64,000 bases of DNA from Globisporangium splendens. Taxonomy: Eukaryota; Oomycota; Peronosporomycetes; Pythiales; Pythiaceae. A program made the position numbers and the translations under genes. The notes beneath the pieces are model-generated. The model worked only from the letters and a program-made list of their open reading frames with translations, did no database searches and was not told the origin of the DNA. The stretch lies in assembly GCA_006386115.1 (NCBI GenBank), contig VFIW01000022.1, forward strand, positions 310,001 through 374,000. Reading direction: 5' to 3'. Shown piece by piece: positions 12,517 to 23,747 of this stretch (the stretch's first letter is position 1; every line of letters begins with the position of its first letter).

Positions 12517-13596
12517 CGTTAACGACTACCGCTTGACTCCTTTCCTCTCTTCTCCCAGTCGCACAACGATAATTACAGTCGCTTCCTATGCAAAGGAGAG
12601 AGAGAGATTGCAGAATTTGCACATAACGACACTCAGTTAGTTCCACACGTTGTCCAAGAGAGAGCGAAGGAGGGAGCGCGTTGTAGCAGCCTCCACGAAG
12701 GACTAGTGCGTGTGCAGACCACGCAAAGTACGCGCGTGGGGCGGCGCATGGGGGCCGCACGCACCTGTCGCCGAAGCAGCAGACGCGCCAACGCCGCTTC
12801 TTTTCTTCCTGTTGGCGTCGATGAACGCCTGCTGTTGAGCTTTCTCTTCTTTCGTTTCTCTTGGGGGGGCTTTCGTTATTGTAAGCAATTCATCGGCTAC
12901 TAACAGTAATTAATTTAATGCATGTGGTTACAAACAGTACTTGATAGGGGTATATTTGTAATTACGAGGACGTCAAGTGACTTTCTGATCACAGGAAAAG
13001 GGAGAAAAGGGAAGGCTTACAGTTACAACTATGTTCGAAGTGATACGAATAGAGGCGGAGACCACTTTTTCACTCGCACACACACACACACAGAGCGGAG
13101 GCCAAATTGGTGCAAATATGCGGATCATGGGGACAGTGGCATTGGCATGGAGCGCCTTTGCGTCGGATATGTATAGATGCACGTGCTGTCTCTCGTCGGG
13201 GTGGTTACGTTTATAATGCTCTCCAGTTCTGCATCCAGCCACAAGAAAATCCATCATGCTGCAGTCACAGAGATTGCCTGCGCAAATCTTTGTCATAAGT
13301 CACGCTGCCTCGTCTCCACTTTCTTACAAGCGACAGGTACCCCGCACTGCAACCGCAGACAATCTCGACTCGAGATTGCATGCAGGCGAGATGCTCGACA
13401 AATTCAGGGACGAAGAGTGAATATGACGAACTACATCGGATGCGTTGTGTGGATGGGGTGCGTTGTGATTTATCCATGTACACGTAGAATATAGAGCGTA
13501 TGAACACAAAATGACCGATCTTTCCTCTCTCCCGCGCTTGCCACACCCATCTCAGCGTCTTGTTTTCTCGTGTGTTGCGCAACCCCAAGTCTCCGC
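12517..13596. other. Intergenic region, possible promoter of VAP
   Basis: No gene is firmly supported. A minus-strand open stretch at 12703-12888 (ITKAPPRETKEEKAQQQAFI) looks charged and helical but has no ATG or convincing splice partners. A (CA)n run lies at 13078-13091. The part next to 12516 should contain the VAP leader. Confidence 0.4.
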
Positions 13597-14774
13597 TCAC
13601 ACCGTGTTGTGTTCCGTGATCGTCTGTGCGTACAACTTCTGCAGCTCCGCAAACTGGGCTTCGTACTCTTCGTCAGTCAGACGCGCCATCGCTTCCGCGA
13701 GCGGCGTCAGCAGGTTCAGCGTGCGCTCGAACTTCTGCGTCTGCGACGGACTCTCAAACTTTGGCGCCAGTTGGCGCGGCAGCGTCGGAGCGAGTTGGTT
13801 GCGGCGCATCGTCTTGAGCAGCACGTCCGGGTACGCTTCGTAGATCTCACGACTAATCGGGTGATTGTGCGACACGACCTGTACAATAATAACAATACGA
13901 GGTCAGCACCACATCATGCTGTATGCGTGCCATGCTCAACTTTGCGTACCTGGTCGGTCACGATCACCATGTAATGGTTCGGGTTGTCCGACGGACTGAT
14001 CTTTACGTTAATCTTCGCAATGCAGCCGATGCCGCGGTATTTCTGTCCGGGTCGCGTCGTGGCGCCGCGGCATCGCGCTTTCATCGCGTGCGTGCACATG
14101 TATATCCGGTGATGGTGGATCGCCGAGTCGGGGAACTCGATGCGTCTGCCGCGCGAGTTCTTGTTCGTCATCATCACTTTCTGCTGGTTGCGGCGATACG
14201 CTTCGACACTGCACGACGAGCGCATGCGGAAGGGCTGAAACGTGTCTTGCATGTACATCTCAAAGTACGAGTCAAACTCAAACCACGAGTTGAACGACAC
14301 GCGGTTCATGCGCTTGCTCTCGAAAAGTTGCATGCGTTTCTCCGGTTGGTTGTTGAACTGGGTCGTGTTCACATCGGTCGCTTCCTTCATCTTGGCCATC
14401 ACGTCCTGCATCGCGTCGTTCTCGTCTTCCGTGAACTCGGTGTTGTCTGGTTCCTCGTCTTCGGTACTCGCTGAGGACGCATGGGCCGCAGTGCCAATAA
14501 CGGCAGCAGTGGGGTTCACTGCAATACCATCGCCTCCAGGAGCGACATCCAGCACCGAGATGGAATCAGTAGAAGCCGAAAGGACGTTGTCCCCATCCGC
14601 GACGCCAGGAGTTACGCTCGAAGACGCGGCGCCTGGCGTCGAGCCCGAAGAGGACGAGGCCGACCGCGTGCGGCGCTTCTTGCTCTCGGAGCCGGGCGCG
14701 TCCGTCGCCGCCGCCAGCAGCGCCGCGTCCGCCACCGCCGAGGGCACTGCTTCAACCACGTCGTCGCCGCTCAT
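13597..14774 (-). CDS. FAR1/ZSWIM-like DNA-binding-domain protein
   Basis: Two exons, 14774-13950 and 13878-13597, join in frame to 368 residues. The first 110 residues are acidic, serine/alanine-rich and carry the basic patch SESKKRRTR. The central block has the pattern FNSWFEFDSYFEMYMQDTFQ, RSSCSVEAYRRNQQK, YMCTHAMKARCRG, then GCIAKINVKI and, across the intron, TDQVVSHNHPISREIYEAYP. This cysteine and HNH spacing resembles the WRKY-GCM1-type zinc finger of FAR1/ZSWIM proteins, a fold shared with Mutator-like transposases. No transposase core or SWIM finger follows. The C-terminus is a short helical segment. It is probably a domesticated transcription factor. The family assignment rests on pattern only. 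Confidence 0.6.
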
Positions 14775-15240
14775 CGTTGCAAATTCTCGACGATGTCGCT
14801 CAGCTCTTGTGGGGATTTCGAAAACTACGTGGTCCGAGATGTCTGGTACACAATTGAAACATAAAACCTCGCCTCTCTTTTTTCCCGCGCAGATAGAACA
14901 AACGAATAAAACCTCAACTGTTTGTATGTCTCACAATCTAATGTGGAGCGACTTATGGGTCCATGTTACTGGAGCATCCCACTTTACACCCTACATTTTT
15001 ATGTGAAGAGGTCGTGTGTGAGAAGTTGCGCGAAGGTCGCACGAAGCGTCAATGGGCAATAGCCAACCAAATGCAGAGTGTCGTTTCGAACCACCACGGC
15101 TGCTGATCCCTCCAATCATTTCCGTGGCGCGCCTTCAATACATTTTGCAGCATCAGTTCCACATATCCGCTCGACGGCACACGCCACAAAGACTCCGCCT
15201 TTCCTCCCTTCCCTCCGTCCCTCCCTCTCGAGCAGCTACG
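14775..15240. other. Shared divergent promoter region
   Basis: This 466-bp gap separates the start codons of the minus-strand FAR1-like gene and the plus-strand nucleolin-like gene, so it must hold both promoters. The 80 bases before 15241 are rich in CTCC/CCTCC pyrimidine tracts, as in many oomycete leaders. An upstream in-frame ATG at 15052 would add 63 residues of non-conserved sequence and is not preferred. Confidence 0.45.
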
Positions 15241-16656
15241 ATGGCCAAGAAGATCGCCAGAACCCCTGTGAAGCCTGCGTCGAGCTCCGACAGCTCGTCC
15301 GACTCGAGCTCGGACGAGAGCGTGAAGAAGGTCGTCGTGGCCAAGAAGTTTGCCGCCAAGAAAGCCGAGTCATCCTCAGACAGCAGCTCGGACTCGTCGG
15401 ACGATGAGACTCCAGTCGCCAAGAAGGCGGCACCAGTCGCCGCCAAGAAGGCCGAGTCGTCCTCGGACAGCAGCTCGGACTCGTCGGACGACGAGACCCC
15501 AGCCGTGAAGAAGGCGGCACCAGTCGCCGCCAAGAAGGCTGAGTCCTCGGACAGCAGCTCCTCGGATAGCGATTCGTCGGATGATGAGAAGAAACCTGCC
15601 GCCAAGAAGGTAGCTTCCCCAGCCAAGAAGGCTGTGCCAGCCAAGAAGGATTCCTCCTCCTCGGACAGCAGCTCGTCGGACTCCTCGGACGATGAAGAAG
15701 AGAAGAAGCCAGCGGCCAAGAAGGCTGCTGCTCCAGCCAAGAAGGCTGAGTCGTCGTCGTCGGAAAGCAGCTCGTCGGACTCCTCGGACTCGGAAGCCGA
15801 AGAGCCAAAGATCATCTCCAAGAAGCGTAAGAACTCGGAGGTTGACGACGTGCCAGTGAAGGTGCACAAGCAGAACAACGGTGAAGCCGCCGCTGTTGAG
15901 CCAGCCGCGTCGCTCGAGATCTTCATCGCCGGTCTCCCATGGTCAGCGACTGAAGACGAAGTCAAGGAGCACTTTGCCGGCTGCGGTGAGATCACTCGTG
16001 CTCGCATCCCATTGCAGAACGGACGCTCGTCGGGTACCGCTTTCGTCACGTTCGCGACTGCTGAAGGTGTGGCTGCGGGTCTCGCCATGGACGGCCAGGA
16101 CTTCGGTGGCCGCTGGATGAAGATCCGCACCGCCGAGAAGAAGAACATGTTCGAGGAGAAGCCTGAAGGCTGCACGAGCGTGTTCATCGGCAACTTGGCG
16201 TGGGACGTCACCGAAGACTCGATCCGCGAATCGTTCGGCCACTGCGGCGAGATCGTGAGCTGCCGTTTGGCCACGGATCGTGAGACCGGTGAGTTCCGTG
16301 GCTTCGGTCACATTGACTTTTCCACGACGGAAGCTGTCGATGAGGCTGTCAAGATGGCCGGCGAGTACGTCAACGGTCGTGCGATCCGTGTGAACTTTGC
16401 CAAGTCCCGCGACCAGAACGGTGGTGGTGGTGGCCGTGGTGGCTTCGGCGGAGGTCGTGGTGGCTTCGGTGGAGGTCGTGGCGGTGGCCGTGGCGGCGGC
16501 CGTGGTGGTGGTCGTGGCTTCGACGGCGGACGCGGCGGTGGCCGTGGCGGCGGCCGTGGTGGCCGTGGTGGTCGTGGTGGTCGTGGCGATGGTCCTCCAA
16601 AGCGCCAGCCATCCACGATCCAGAACTTCCAAGGATCCAAGAAGACTTTTGATTAA
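15241..16656 (+). CDS. Nucleolin/Nsr1/gar2-like nucleolar RNA-binding protein
   Basis: A single exon encodes 471 residues. Residues 1-200 alternate acidic serine blocks (SSSDSSSDSSDDE, typical CK2 targets) with basic alanine/lysine blocks (KKAAPVAAKK), as in nucleolin, Nsr1 and Nopp140. Two RRMs follow: RRM1 from about residue 222 (LEIFIAGLPWSATEDEV, RNP1-like GTAFVTF) and RRM2 from about residue 312 (TSVFIGNLAWDVTEDSI, RNP1 GFGHIDF). The C-terminus is a glycine/arginine (RGG) domain ending GSKKTFD. This order defines the nucleolin family, which works in rRNA transcription and pre-rRNA processing. The start at 15241 follows a pyrimidine-rich leader and opens the basic/acidic repeat region. 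Confidence 0.9.
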   Translation: MAKKIARTPVKPASSSDSSSDSSSDESVKKVVVAKKFAAKKAESSSDSSSDSSDDETPVAKKAAPVAAKKAESSSDSSSDSSDDETPAVKKAAPVAAKKAESSDSSSSDSDSSDDEKKPAAKKVASPAKKAVPAKKDSSSSDSSSSDSSDDEEEKKPAAKKAAAPAKKAESSSSESSSSDSSDSEAEEPKIISKKRKNSEVDDVPVKVHKQNNGEAAAVEPAASLEIFIAGLPWSATEDEVKEHFAGCGEITRARIPLQNGRSSGTAFVTFATAEGVAAGLAMDGQDFGGRWMKIRTAEKKNMFEEKPEGCTSVFIGNLAWDVTEDSIRESFGHCGEIVSCRLATDRETGEFRGFGHIDFSTTEAVDEAVKMAGEYVNGRAIRVNFAKSRDQNGGGGGRGGFGGGRGGFGGGRGGGRGGGRGGGRGFDGGRGGGRGGGRGGRGGRGGRGDGPPKRQPSTIQNFQGSKKTFD

Positions 16657-16702
16657 TTTACTTGTCTGAAATTATAGGTTTAATAGTTAGACGACCCTCC
16701 CC

Positions 16703-16720
16703 TCACACACACACACACAC
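16703..16720. repeat. (CA)n microsatellite
   Basis: A short dinucleotide run in the gap between the 3' ends of the nucleolin-like gene and GPATCH1. Confidence 0.7.
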
Positions 16721-16865
16721 TTATACATAATGCATTAACACATGACGCGCAACCAACACTGTTGAACCTTTCCCATTGATTGCATTTGAGCGCCTATGAC
16801 TAAGCTACTTGTTCATGCAAATCAAAAGCCATGGTACGTCAAAGTGATTGATTTTAACATGTTCC

Positions 16866-19449
16866 TTAATGGCGCCGATGCTTGCTGTGTCTGGAGGTAG
16901 ACCGGTCTCGGCTTCGACTGCGCTTTCTCAACGAGGACGAGTGTTTCTTCGAGTCCTTCTTCTTTGACGACCGGTGCTTTCTTCTCCTGTCATCACTGGC
17001 ACTGTCGTCGCTCGCATCATCATCGTCCTCCGAGTACGCACGAGACCGCTTCTTGTGCTTGCTGCTCTTTTTGCTTTTGCTGCTGCTGTGTTTCTTTTTG
17101 TGCTTCTTCTTTTTCTTCTTCTTGGCGTCTTCTTCGCTGCTGTCACTTTCGCTTGAGTCGCTCGTGGCGTCTGCTGTTGCAGTCGCTCGGTCTCTGCGCC
17201 GTTCTGTCTCCAAATCGTAACGTTTCGTCTCGTTCGGTGTCAACTTGGTGGTAGAAGTGACACTGTTCGGGTCTCGTATTGCGCTAAGACTCGGCTGAGT
17301 TCGTCCGTCCACAGAGGACGCTTTTGGGGCAATCAGGTCAGCCTCAGTTCTTGTCGCATCGTCACCATCATCACCTTCATCGTCGCTGCTGTCTTCTTCG
17401 GCGTCCTCGTCATCTTCTTCCACTTCACTTTCATCGGAGGGCTCAAAAATGGATTTCAGGAGACTCGCAGCAGGTCGTTCGACAGTTGGAAGCGGTGGAA
17501 GGTCATCGTCGCCGTGGCGAACAGCACCAAGCGGCTTGGTCGCGTTAGTAGCAGTGGAAGCGACCGCATTGCCAGTGTGCTCTACTAGGGTACTGCTGCT
17601 GCTCGTGTCTCGTTGACGTCCTGCGGCAAACTCGACGAGGTGTGGAACGAGCTCTTTGTCAAACAGATCGCGCTTTTTGTCTTCTTCCCTCGAAATGGCA
17701 GTCGCACTAGCTGATAAACACTTGACATGGAACCGTTTGCAAAGCAAAGAACTTGGGATCCATTCACTTTGAGTTCGATACGACGGCTTGTCCGAAGTCG
17801 CATTGCTCATCCCCGCTGCTTTGGTCTCTTGTGCGTCGTTGCTGCTCGAGGACGCAGACACAAACCGCTTTGCAATCGATGCAGTGATATTGGCACGAAA
17901 TTGATCCCCAGCAGCTCCTTTCACCAGCGGTTCACGAACTTTTGGCACTGGCAAAGGTTCTTTTTGACTTTGCATCTTTGACTGAGCGACTGCTGCGTAT
18001 AATCTCGCTTTTTGCACATCGCCAAGCATCTCAAACACGCTTCCACTGGTCTCCTTTGTCTGAGGCTGTGGAGCTGACGATGCGTTCACATGGTCTTCTG
18101 CAGACTCACCAAGTAATACAGCGCGCTGCTTCACCGTCATCAGCGATCCTCGGCCGTGTTTCCCCGTGGTAAAGTTGTGCATCTGGAACGTTGCATTCTC
18201 ATTAGAGTTGTCTTCGTTATCATCATCGAAATGGTGGTACCACTTGAAGGTTGATGGCACTTCCAGACGCAATACCACTGCTTTGGGGGGCTTCTCCTTT
18301 GCATACGCGAGCTCAAAGCCAGCCAACGCAGGACGCCCATCGGTGCAGAACGTTGGCGGACGGCGTCCCCCACCACGAGACTCCTGGGCTTCCGAGTCCA
18401 GCATTTTGATCTCGTCTCCATTTGCGAGGGCAGCAGAACCAATCGCAGTGTCAAACTCTGCCATCGACACAGAACCATACACATCGAGATCGTCGTTTTC
18501 CTCCAGCGCACTCAGACCAAAGCCCGTCGTGGTCGCATAACTCCCCGTTGTTGCTTTCATCGCATCGGAAAACGTCACGACTTGTCGTTTCTCGAGCATT
18601 TGCTGCTGCGCATTCGTGGTTTGCTGCTTGTACCGCGAAAACTCTGGCGCATTCACGTACGGATCAAAACCGGCGCCATACTTGTCCAATTTCGGCTTTG
18701 GGAATGCTGAGACGTCGATTGTATTGCGCGGCGGGATATACACCACGGCGTGATCATCGCTCTTCTCGGCAGTGGTTTCAATAGAAGCAGCCGCGGATGA
18801 CGCAGGCGTGTCCTCGAACTTGCGCTTCCGAATGCGAGGACCAATGCCATGTCCTTCTTTCCAGCCCATCCGGCTGAGTAACTTCGCGCCAATCGAGTCA
18901 TTCACGGGGACCATGAACTCGTCCAGGAAAGTCATCGCGAGGGGTGGCTGCACAGGAGTACTAGTAACATTATTGAACTGGAGCACGTGTGCTTCAAACG
19001 CATTCCGTGGCTTGTCCGCTACAGGAGCAGCATGCGCTCCTCGTTGTCCGTGTCGCGATCCACCCATGTGCAATGGATCGTACTGCTGTGTCGTCTCCAG
19101 CCGTTTTCCCAGCAGTGGATCATCGTCCTCGTCCATAAAGTCCTCTGCGCGCTGCTGGACCGTACCTCCACGGTTCTGCTGCGATGACGAGAACGTCTTG
19201 GGCTGCCAGCCTTCCTTGCTGCCGACCGAGTTGAAATACCCCGCGGAGAAGCCGCCCGTGAACGCGCCATGGAATCGGCGCCGCCCTTTGTCGTCTGTGA
19301 CCTGAATGAACAGCAAGACACATATGAACACAATGAGCACAACGATGGCAACAATGAGCATACACCCATGATCTCAAATACGCATAGAGAGAGTAAATGC
19401 ATGGGTAGAGAGAGCGTACCTCTTGGTTCCATCCACTGCTCTTCTTCAT
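16866..19449 (-). CDS. GPATCH1: G-patch domain protein 1 (GPATCH1) homologue
   Basis: GPATCH1 is a nuclear spliceosome-associated protein that binds a DEAH helicase through its G-patch. Exon 1 (19449-19420) encodes only MKKSSGWNQE. Exon 2 (19301-16866) continues VTDDKGRRRFHGAFTGGFSA then GYFNSVGSKEGW, the signature N-terminal block of GPATCH1. It is followed by EDFMDEDDDPLLGK and the G-patch (GAKLLSRMGWKEGHGIGPR) near residue 140. The protein is about 821 residues, close to the family norm. The C-terminal 150 residues are lysine-, serine- and arginine-rich (KKKHKKKHSSSKSKKSSK), an RS-like tail. The N-terminus before the conserved block is shorter than in animals. An additional upstream exon is possible but not needed. 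Confidence 0.85.
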
Positions 19450-19928
19450 GGTCGAGATCGTTGTGTGTTGCATCAGGTATTTTGGAAAGTGGAGCGCTCT
19501 ACATCTATTTATGGAACGTATTGTGAGGTAGTATTTAAAACAGTGTATGGAACGACGTTTGGGTCTGATTTGATCCAGTGGCTCCTGTCGCAGACGTGCG
19601 TAATCACGTTCGCACGGTGATGATCATGCAAATGAGCCGATGCGTTCAGTGCGTCTCACAACGAGCATGCCAACGCAAATGCATGCAGAGATGCCCAAAG
19701 CACGCCGCTGTTGATGATAAATGACGGAAAGGTGGTAATGAGGCTGCCAGTTGAAGGGCTATTGAGTCAAAAAGTGCGTAATATCAATATAATAAATCGA
19801 AAATGAACCCAATATTACAAAGGAGAGGCACGGAAAGGAGCAAGGTTCGTTCGGGTGGGTCACCCAAAGTGAGCTGAAAACGATGACTGGAGGCATGAAG
19901 AGCGACGATTGCCGCGAAGCTTTTGCTC
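19450..19928. other. Gap between GPATCH1 start and PX-RING stop
   Basis: Both neighbours are on the minus strand, so this holds the PX-RING 3' untranslated region and the GPATCH1 promoter. I see no gene. Confidence 0.4.
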
Positions 19929-20873
19929 TTAGGCGCCAACGGGGTCGACGCAGAGCGGACACCTGAGGTGCTCGTTGAGCTTCGCGAGGATACACTCGTC
20001 GTGGAACACATGGCCACACTCGAGTGTCGTGAGCGACTGCATATCCATGTCTTCGCTCATCTCGGTGGTCGAGTGAGAACTCGTCGTCTCAGTGTTGGAG
20101 CTCGGTGGACTCACATTCGTGATCGTCGTCGGCTCGGCTCCGATAAGCGATCGTCGACAAATCGAGCAGGATTCCTCGGGCACCGAGTACTCAGAGAGTC
20201 GATTGCCACCACCAACAAACGACATGCGGTCCTCGAGCGCCGTGTTGCTGAAATCCGACGGGTCAAACACCATGCCTTCAAACAGGAAGTCGTAGAGAAT
20301 GCGCGGGAACGCATCGGACGAGATCGAGCAATCGAGGCTTCGCTTCTCGCGCGACATGCGCAGCACGTCGTTCAAAAACGTTTGCAATTCCGAGAGTCGC
20401 GCCGAGATCACACTGGGGCTTCGCGATCGGAACAGGTGCCGCCGTGGGAAATGGTGCGACACGTACATGTAGATCCACGGGCAATTCGAGGGACAGAAAT
20501 GACCGTGGTCCATGACGTTCACGATCGCTTCCTTGAGCTCATGGAACTCCTTGAACGTTCTCCCCATTTCCCACGACTGACCAAGCGCGACGTTTGTGAT
20601 CCGCATCACATATCGCGGTTGCGACAGTTTATTCGCTGGCACAAACGCCTTGACGAACTCGACCTGCACGTGCTCGAGCAACAACAGTTCGAAGCGCGAC
20701 CGCGACTGCATCAGATTGACCGATGAGTGGCGCTCAAGTCGCCGCTTGGAGAACGACTTGTTGCTGAACGACCTGCCGGTCTCCTGGAGTGACGCGCGGT
20801 GGCGGAACACGGGTGGCCGTGGCGGCAGCGACACGGACTTGCGCAGCATCTTGACTGAAACGTCTCGAGACAT
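19929..20873 (-). CDS. PX-domain and RING-H2 protein (endosomal E3 ligase candidate)
   Basis: A single exon encodes 314 residues from MSRDVSVKML. The N-terminal 60 residues are basic and serine-rich. A PX phosphoinositide-binding domain spans about residues 65-185: VEFVKAFVPANKLSQPRYVM, RTFKEFHELKEAI, and FPRRHLFRSRSPSVISARLS, the basic lipid-binding stretch. The C-terminus holds a RING: CSICRRSL, a long insertion, then CGHVFHDECILAKLNEHLRC and PLC. PX plus RING suggests an E3 ubiquitin ligase recruited to PI3P-bearing endosomes. The combination is uncommon outside oomycetes as far as I know. The open frame extends upstream, but that part is compositionally poor, so the MSRD start is preferred. 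Confidence 0.75.
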   Translation of the reverse strand: MSRDVSVKMLRKSVSLPPRPPVFRHRASLQETGRSFSNKSFSKRRLERHSSVNLMQSRSRFELLLLEHVQVEFVKAFVPANKLSQPRYVMRITNVALGQSWEMGRTFKEFHELKEAIVNVMDHGHFCPSNCPWIYMYVSHHFPRRHLFRSRSPSVISARLSELQTFLNDVLRMSREKRSLDCSISSDAFPRILYDFLFEGMVFDPSDFSNTALEDRMSFVGGGNRLSEYSVPEESCSICRRSLIGAEPTTITNVSPPSSNTETTSSHSTTEMSEDMDMQSLTTLECGHVFHDECILAKLNEHLRCPLCVDPVGA

Positions 20874-23042
20874 TGTGCTGTTGGCGTTTGGCTTGGATGA
20901 TGAACGGTGTAACGCTGCGAACGACACGATGGCGGACTCCCCTGTCCCAGAGCTTGTGACGACTCCTGCTTGTCGGAGACTGACACTCACTCGCAGCGCT
21001 CTGTTTGGAAAATGCAGCAAGTGGCTGTAGATGCTGCCTGCTGCTGTTGGCGGCTGCTGTGCTCGCGCGTCAGCTCTCCAGCTGTTTCTCTTTTTTTGCT
21101 TCTCGCTTTGGAGTGGCGAGGAACGAACGGAGATGCGCAAAACTGGGCACCAACTGATTATAAAACGTTTCCAACCCACCCCCGACGTGGCAAGCGTACA
21201 CCTCAATATAAGGGCGTCAAACATAAAGACACAACAGCTGAAGTAGTTGGGGTGCTGGAGTGTTCGAAGTCCAGATGCCGTTATTGAGAGGCTCTCGACC
21301 AGCAACATATCAGCATCTGGGAAATCGTGGGAGAGACACTTTTAGTATTTGTTGCCATAGAGAGTTCAGACCATGAAGCAGCATTTGCGACGACCCGACA
21401 CACTAGAACCTCTGTGGTTTGATCCCTCTGTAATCTAATGTCGACCGTGTTACGATCAATGCATTTATGTATGCTTGATGTTTACGCGCCAATGGTTACA
21501 AATATGAGCATACGATGTTTACATCAAAAGGAAAGCATAGGGAACGCAAAGCAAAGGGAGTCCAATGTCGGTTCAGCAAAATCGGTTGGAGACTGGACTT
21601 TGCGGCACTTGAGCAGACGCAGTCGAGCATTCTTTTTTGCATTCTCTTTCTCGTTCCATCACGGGTTCTTTCTTCGGCGCAGATCTTGAGTGGGTACATC
21701 TCACGAAAAGTCTCCTTTCTGCTTTGCGGGGTTATTGCATTCGCGGATACCGTAGCGATGCATGGAAACGTCGCCGTTACGAGGATCAGGCTACTTCATT
21801 TGACGGCTCAGCGCCATCATCATTGACGCTTCGGTTGCAGTGAATGGTCATTCACTTAGGGTTGCTCCTCTCTTCCAGGACACACCCTTCTGCAGAGAAA
21901 GAAAGGCAGCGAGAGAGGATCGATGGAGAAGGAAGATCTGGGTTATGATGGAGGAGTTTGCGAAATAATTCGTGCTTTCGGTATCAAATTTCTGGATGAA
22001 AATGGGCACACGTCTTCGCGTGCTAAACTGAGGTGCGATGGCGTGATGCCCCAATGTCGCGTCCACTGTCGTTGTTCTATCTTCGCCAGACAGGTGCACA
22101 CACCCGCATTACAACGCGTTCGAGCACGCATGCGTTTCTCTCGCCTGTGTGCAAACGAACAACGCCATTGAGCAGCATGTTCATGGCAACTCGAGCCATA
22201 ATCAAAGTCACCAGCCATAATCAAGCTCAAGTGTGGTGATTGCTCGCTGCTTCCCTGCAATTGAACCTCCAATAGACAAGTATCTGAACCGTATCAAATG
22301 GCAAAGGTGTTGAGTTTGCAAAGGGTTTTGATTGATGCAACAAATAAAGGCAATGTGGAAATTTTTAAGGTTGGAGATGTGCCTGTAAAACAATATATCG
22401 ATCGTGTTTAAAAGGGTATTGGATAATCTGTAGAGGTTTTCTGCTTGTAAAATCTAGTGCAGCCATCTCACTTTGCTCGATCTGACGTCAAGCACGACAT
22501 CAACATGACGTCAAAACAGTTTTAGTTGTTGAGGCATCATTGGCTAAAATAGACTCGTTTTCCAATATCTTGAACTCAGTGTGCGACAACTTGTCGTCAA
22601 CCTCGCACGGCAAACGATCACGCCACATCAACACTCCCCTCCCTCAAAAGAAATGGAACTCATAACCGGAAAACATATAGCAATTTGTGTGCACTTCCAT
22701 TCTTCTTCCATACGTACCACTTGCGCATGGTAAACCTCTTTGCCAGTCAATTGAACAATCACATTTTAAACCAACCAGCGCGCCAGCTGCTTGCTTTCCG
22801 CCAATGGATTTTGATGTGTCAAGCATTCGAATATAAACTTTGACAGGAATCTGTATCTTTTTTGCAGTTGTTGATTGTTTCCACACAACAACAGCACCAC
22901 CGCATGGTTGTATTCAGAACCCGCGTTTCGCGTTTCGCGATCAAGCACATCGCGACAATCACAATCGTCCGCCCGAAGCACACGCGGCGCAGCTCATTCG
23001 CACCCTTCCTCTCTCTCCACACTCACACATATAGAGCCCACG
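20874..23042. other. Large intergenic region before the START cluster
   Basis: About 2.2 kb without a convincing gene on either strand. The open frames present are short and lack domain patterns. It contains the upstream element shared with the second START gene (22527-22583) and, near 23000, a CTCTC/CACTCACACA leader before the first START gene. Confidence 0.45.
22527..22583 (+). promoter_or_regulatory. Duplicated upstream element, START copy 1
   Basis: This 57-bp stretch (core attggctaaaa, later cttgaactc) is similar to 24334-24387. Both lie about 500-525 bp before the ATG of a START gene. The ATTGG/CCAAT-like core suggests a retained regulatory site, or the edge of the duplicated segment. 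Confidence 0.5.
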
Positions 23043-23747
23043 ATGAAGTCGTCCAACCCGGCAGCGGCCACAGCCAACGGAAAGGTGTACAAGAGCGTCG
23101 CGGACATCGACTTCCACGCCTTCGCCACGGACAACGTGCAGATCCTGCTGGACCGCCACTCGGGTCAGGACAAGCTCACGACGTGGGCGCTGGTGGACTC
23201 GCAGACGAAAGGCGGTGTCAAGATCTGGAAGGGGCAGGTGCAGGGCAGCTCGTGGAGTCCGTTCAAGGTGTCGCGCCACATTAATGCGGACAAGGCCACG
23301 ATCCTGAACGCGCTGATCGACCCGGATCTGCTGCTCAAGTTGGATGACATGACGAGCAGCGTGCGTATCTTGAAGAGCGTGGACGAAGAAGGCAAGCTGA
23401 CGCTGCGTCAGATCGCGACCAAAGCGATCTTCCCCGTCTCGGCGCGCGAGTTCGTGATCATCACGTACGCGACGACGTTGCCCGACGGACGCACGATCAT
23501 TGCGAGCCGATCGATTCCGTTGGAAGGCGTGCAACCCACGGACGGCGCCGTGCGTGGCGTGACTGTCATCTCTGGGTACATCATTGAGGAAGTGAAGTCT
23601 GCGAGCGGCAAGCCGTGCTGCGATGTCACGTTGCTGGCGCACGCCGACCTCGCTGGATACATTCCAGCGAGAATCGTCAACTTGCTCGGCACGTCGACGA
23701 CCGTGAAGATTTTGGAGAAGCTGCAAAGTGTCGTGGAGCGAGTGTAA
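23043..23747 (+). CDS. START-like lipid-binding protein, paralogue 1
   Basis: A single exon encodes 234 residues, starting MKSSNPAAATANGKVYKSVA. The whole protein is one START/Bet v1-like helix-grip domain: VQILLDRHSGQDKLTTWALV, GSSWSPFKVSRHI, LDDMTSSVRILKSVD, FPVSAREFVIITYATTLPDG, and a C-terminal helix TVKILEKLQSVVERV. Such domains bind a single lipid or sterol in a deep cavity. There is no signal peptide or membrane segment, so it is probably cytosolic. It is the most diverged of three tandem copies; the other two begin MNYF.GESTPAP. The ligand cannot be read from sequence. Confidence 0.8.
   Translation: MKSSNPAAATANGKVYKSVADIDFHAFATDNVQILLDRHSGQDKLTTWALVDSQTKGGVKIWKGQVQGSSWSPFKVSRHINADKATILNALIDPDLLLKLDDMTSSVRILKSVDEEGKLTLRQIATKAIFPVSAREFVIITYATTLPDGRTIIASRSIPLEGVQPTDGAVRGVTVISGYIIEEVKSASGKPCCDVTLLAHADLAGYIPARIVNLLGTSTTVKILEKLQSVVERV

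Noticed and set aside
12703..12888. Possible small minus-strand exon (KAPPRETKEEKAQQQAFI)
   Set aside because: Charged and helical, but it lacks an ATG and I found no splice partners or family resemblance.
13078..13091. CRISPR-like or satellite arrays among simple repeats
   Set aside because: Only short dinucleotide runs were seen here and elsewhere; there are no spacers with conserved repeats, and the genome is eukaryotic.
15052..15240. Upstream ATG extending the nucleolin-like protein by 63 residues
   Set aside because: The extension has no nucleolin-like repeats and spans a pyrimidine-rich stretch typical of a leader; ATG 15241 begins the conserved pattern.
15153..16274. 373-codon minus-strand frame opposite the nucleolin-like gene
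   Set aside because: It is the antisense of serine/aspartate/lysine repeats and RRMs; the composition is artificial, while the plus strand has clear RRMs.
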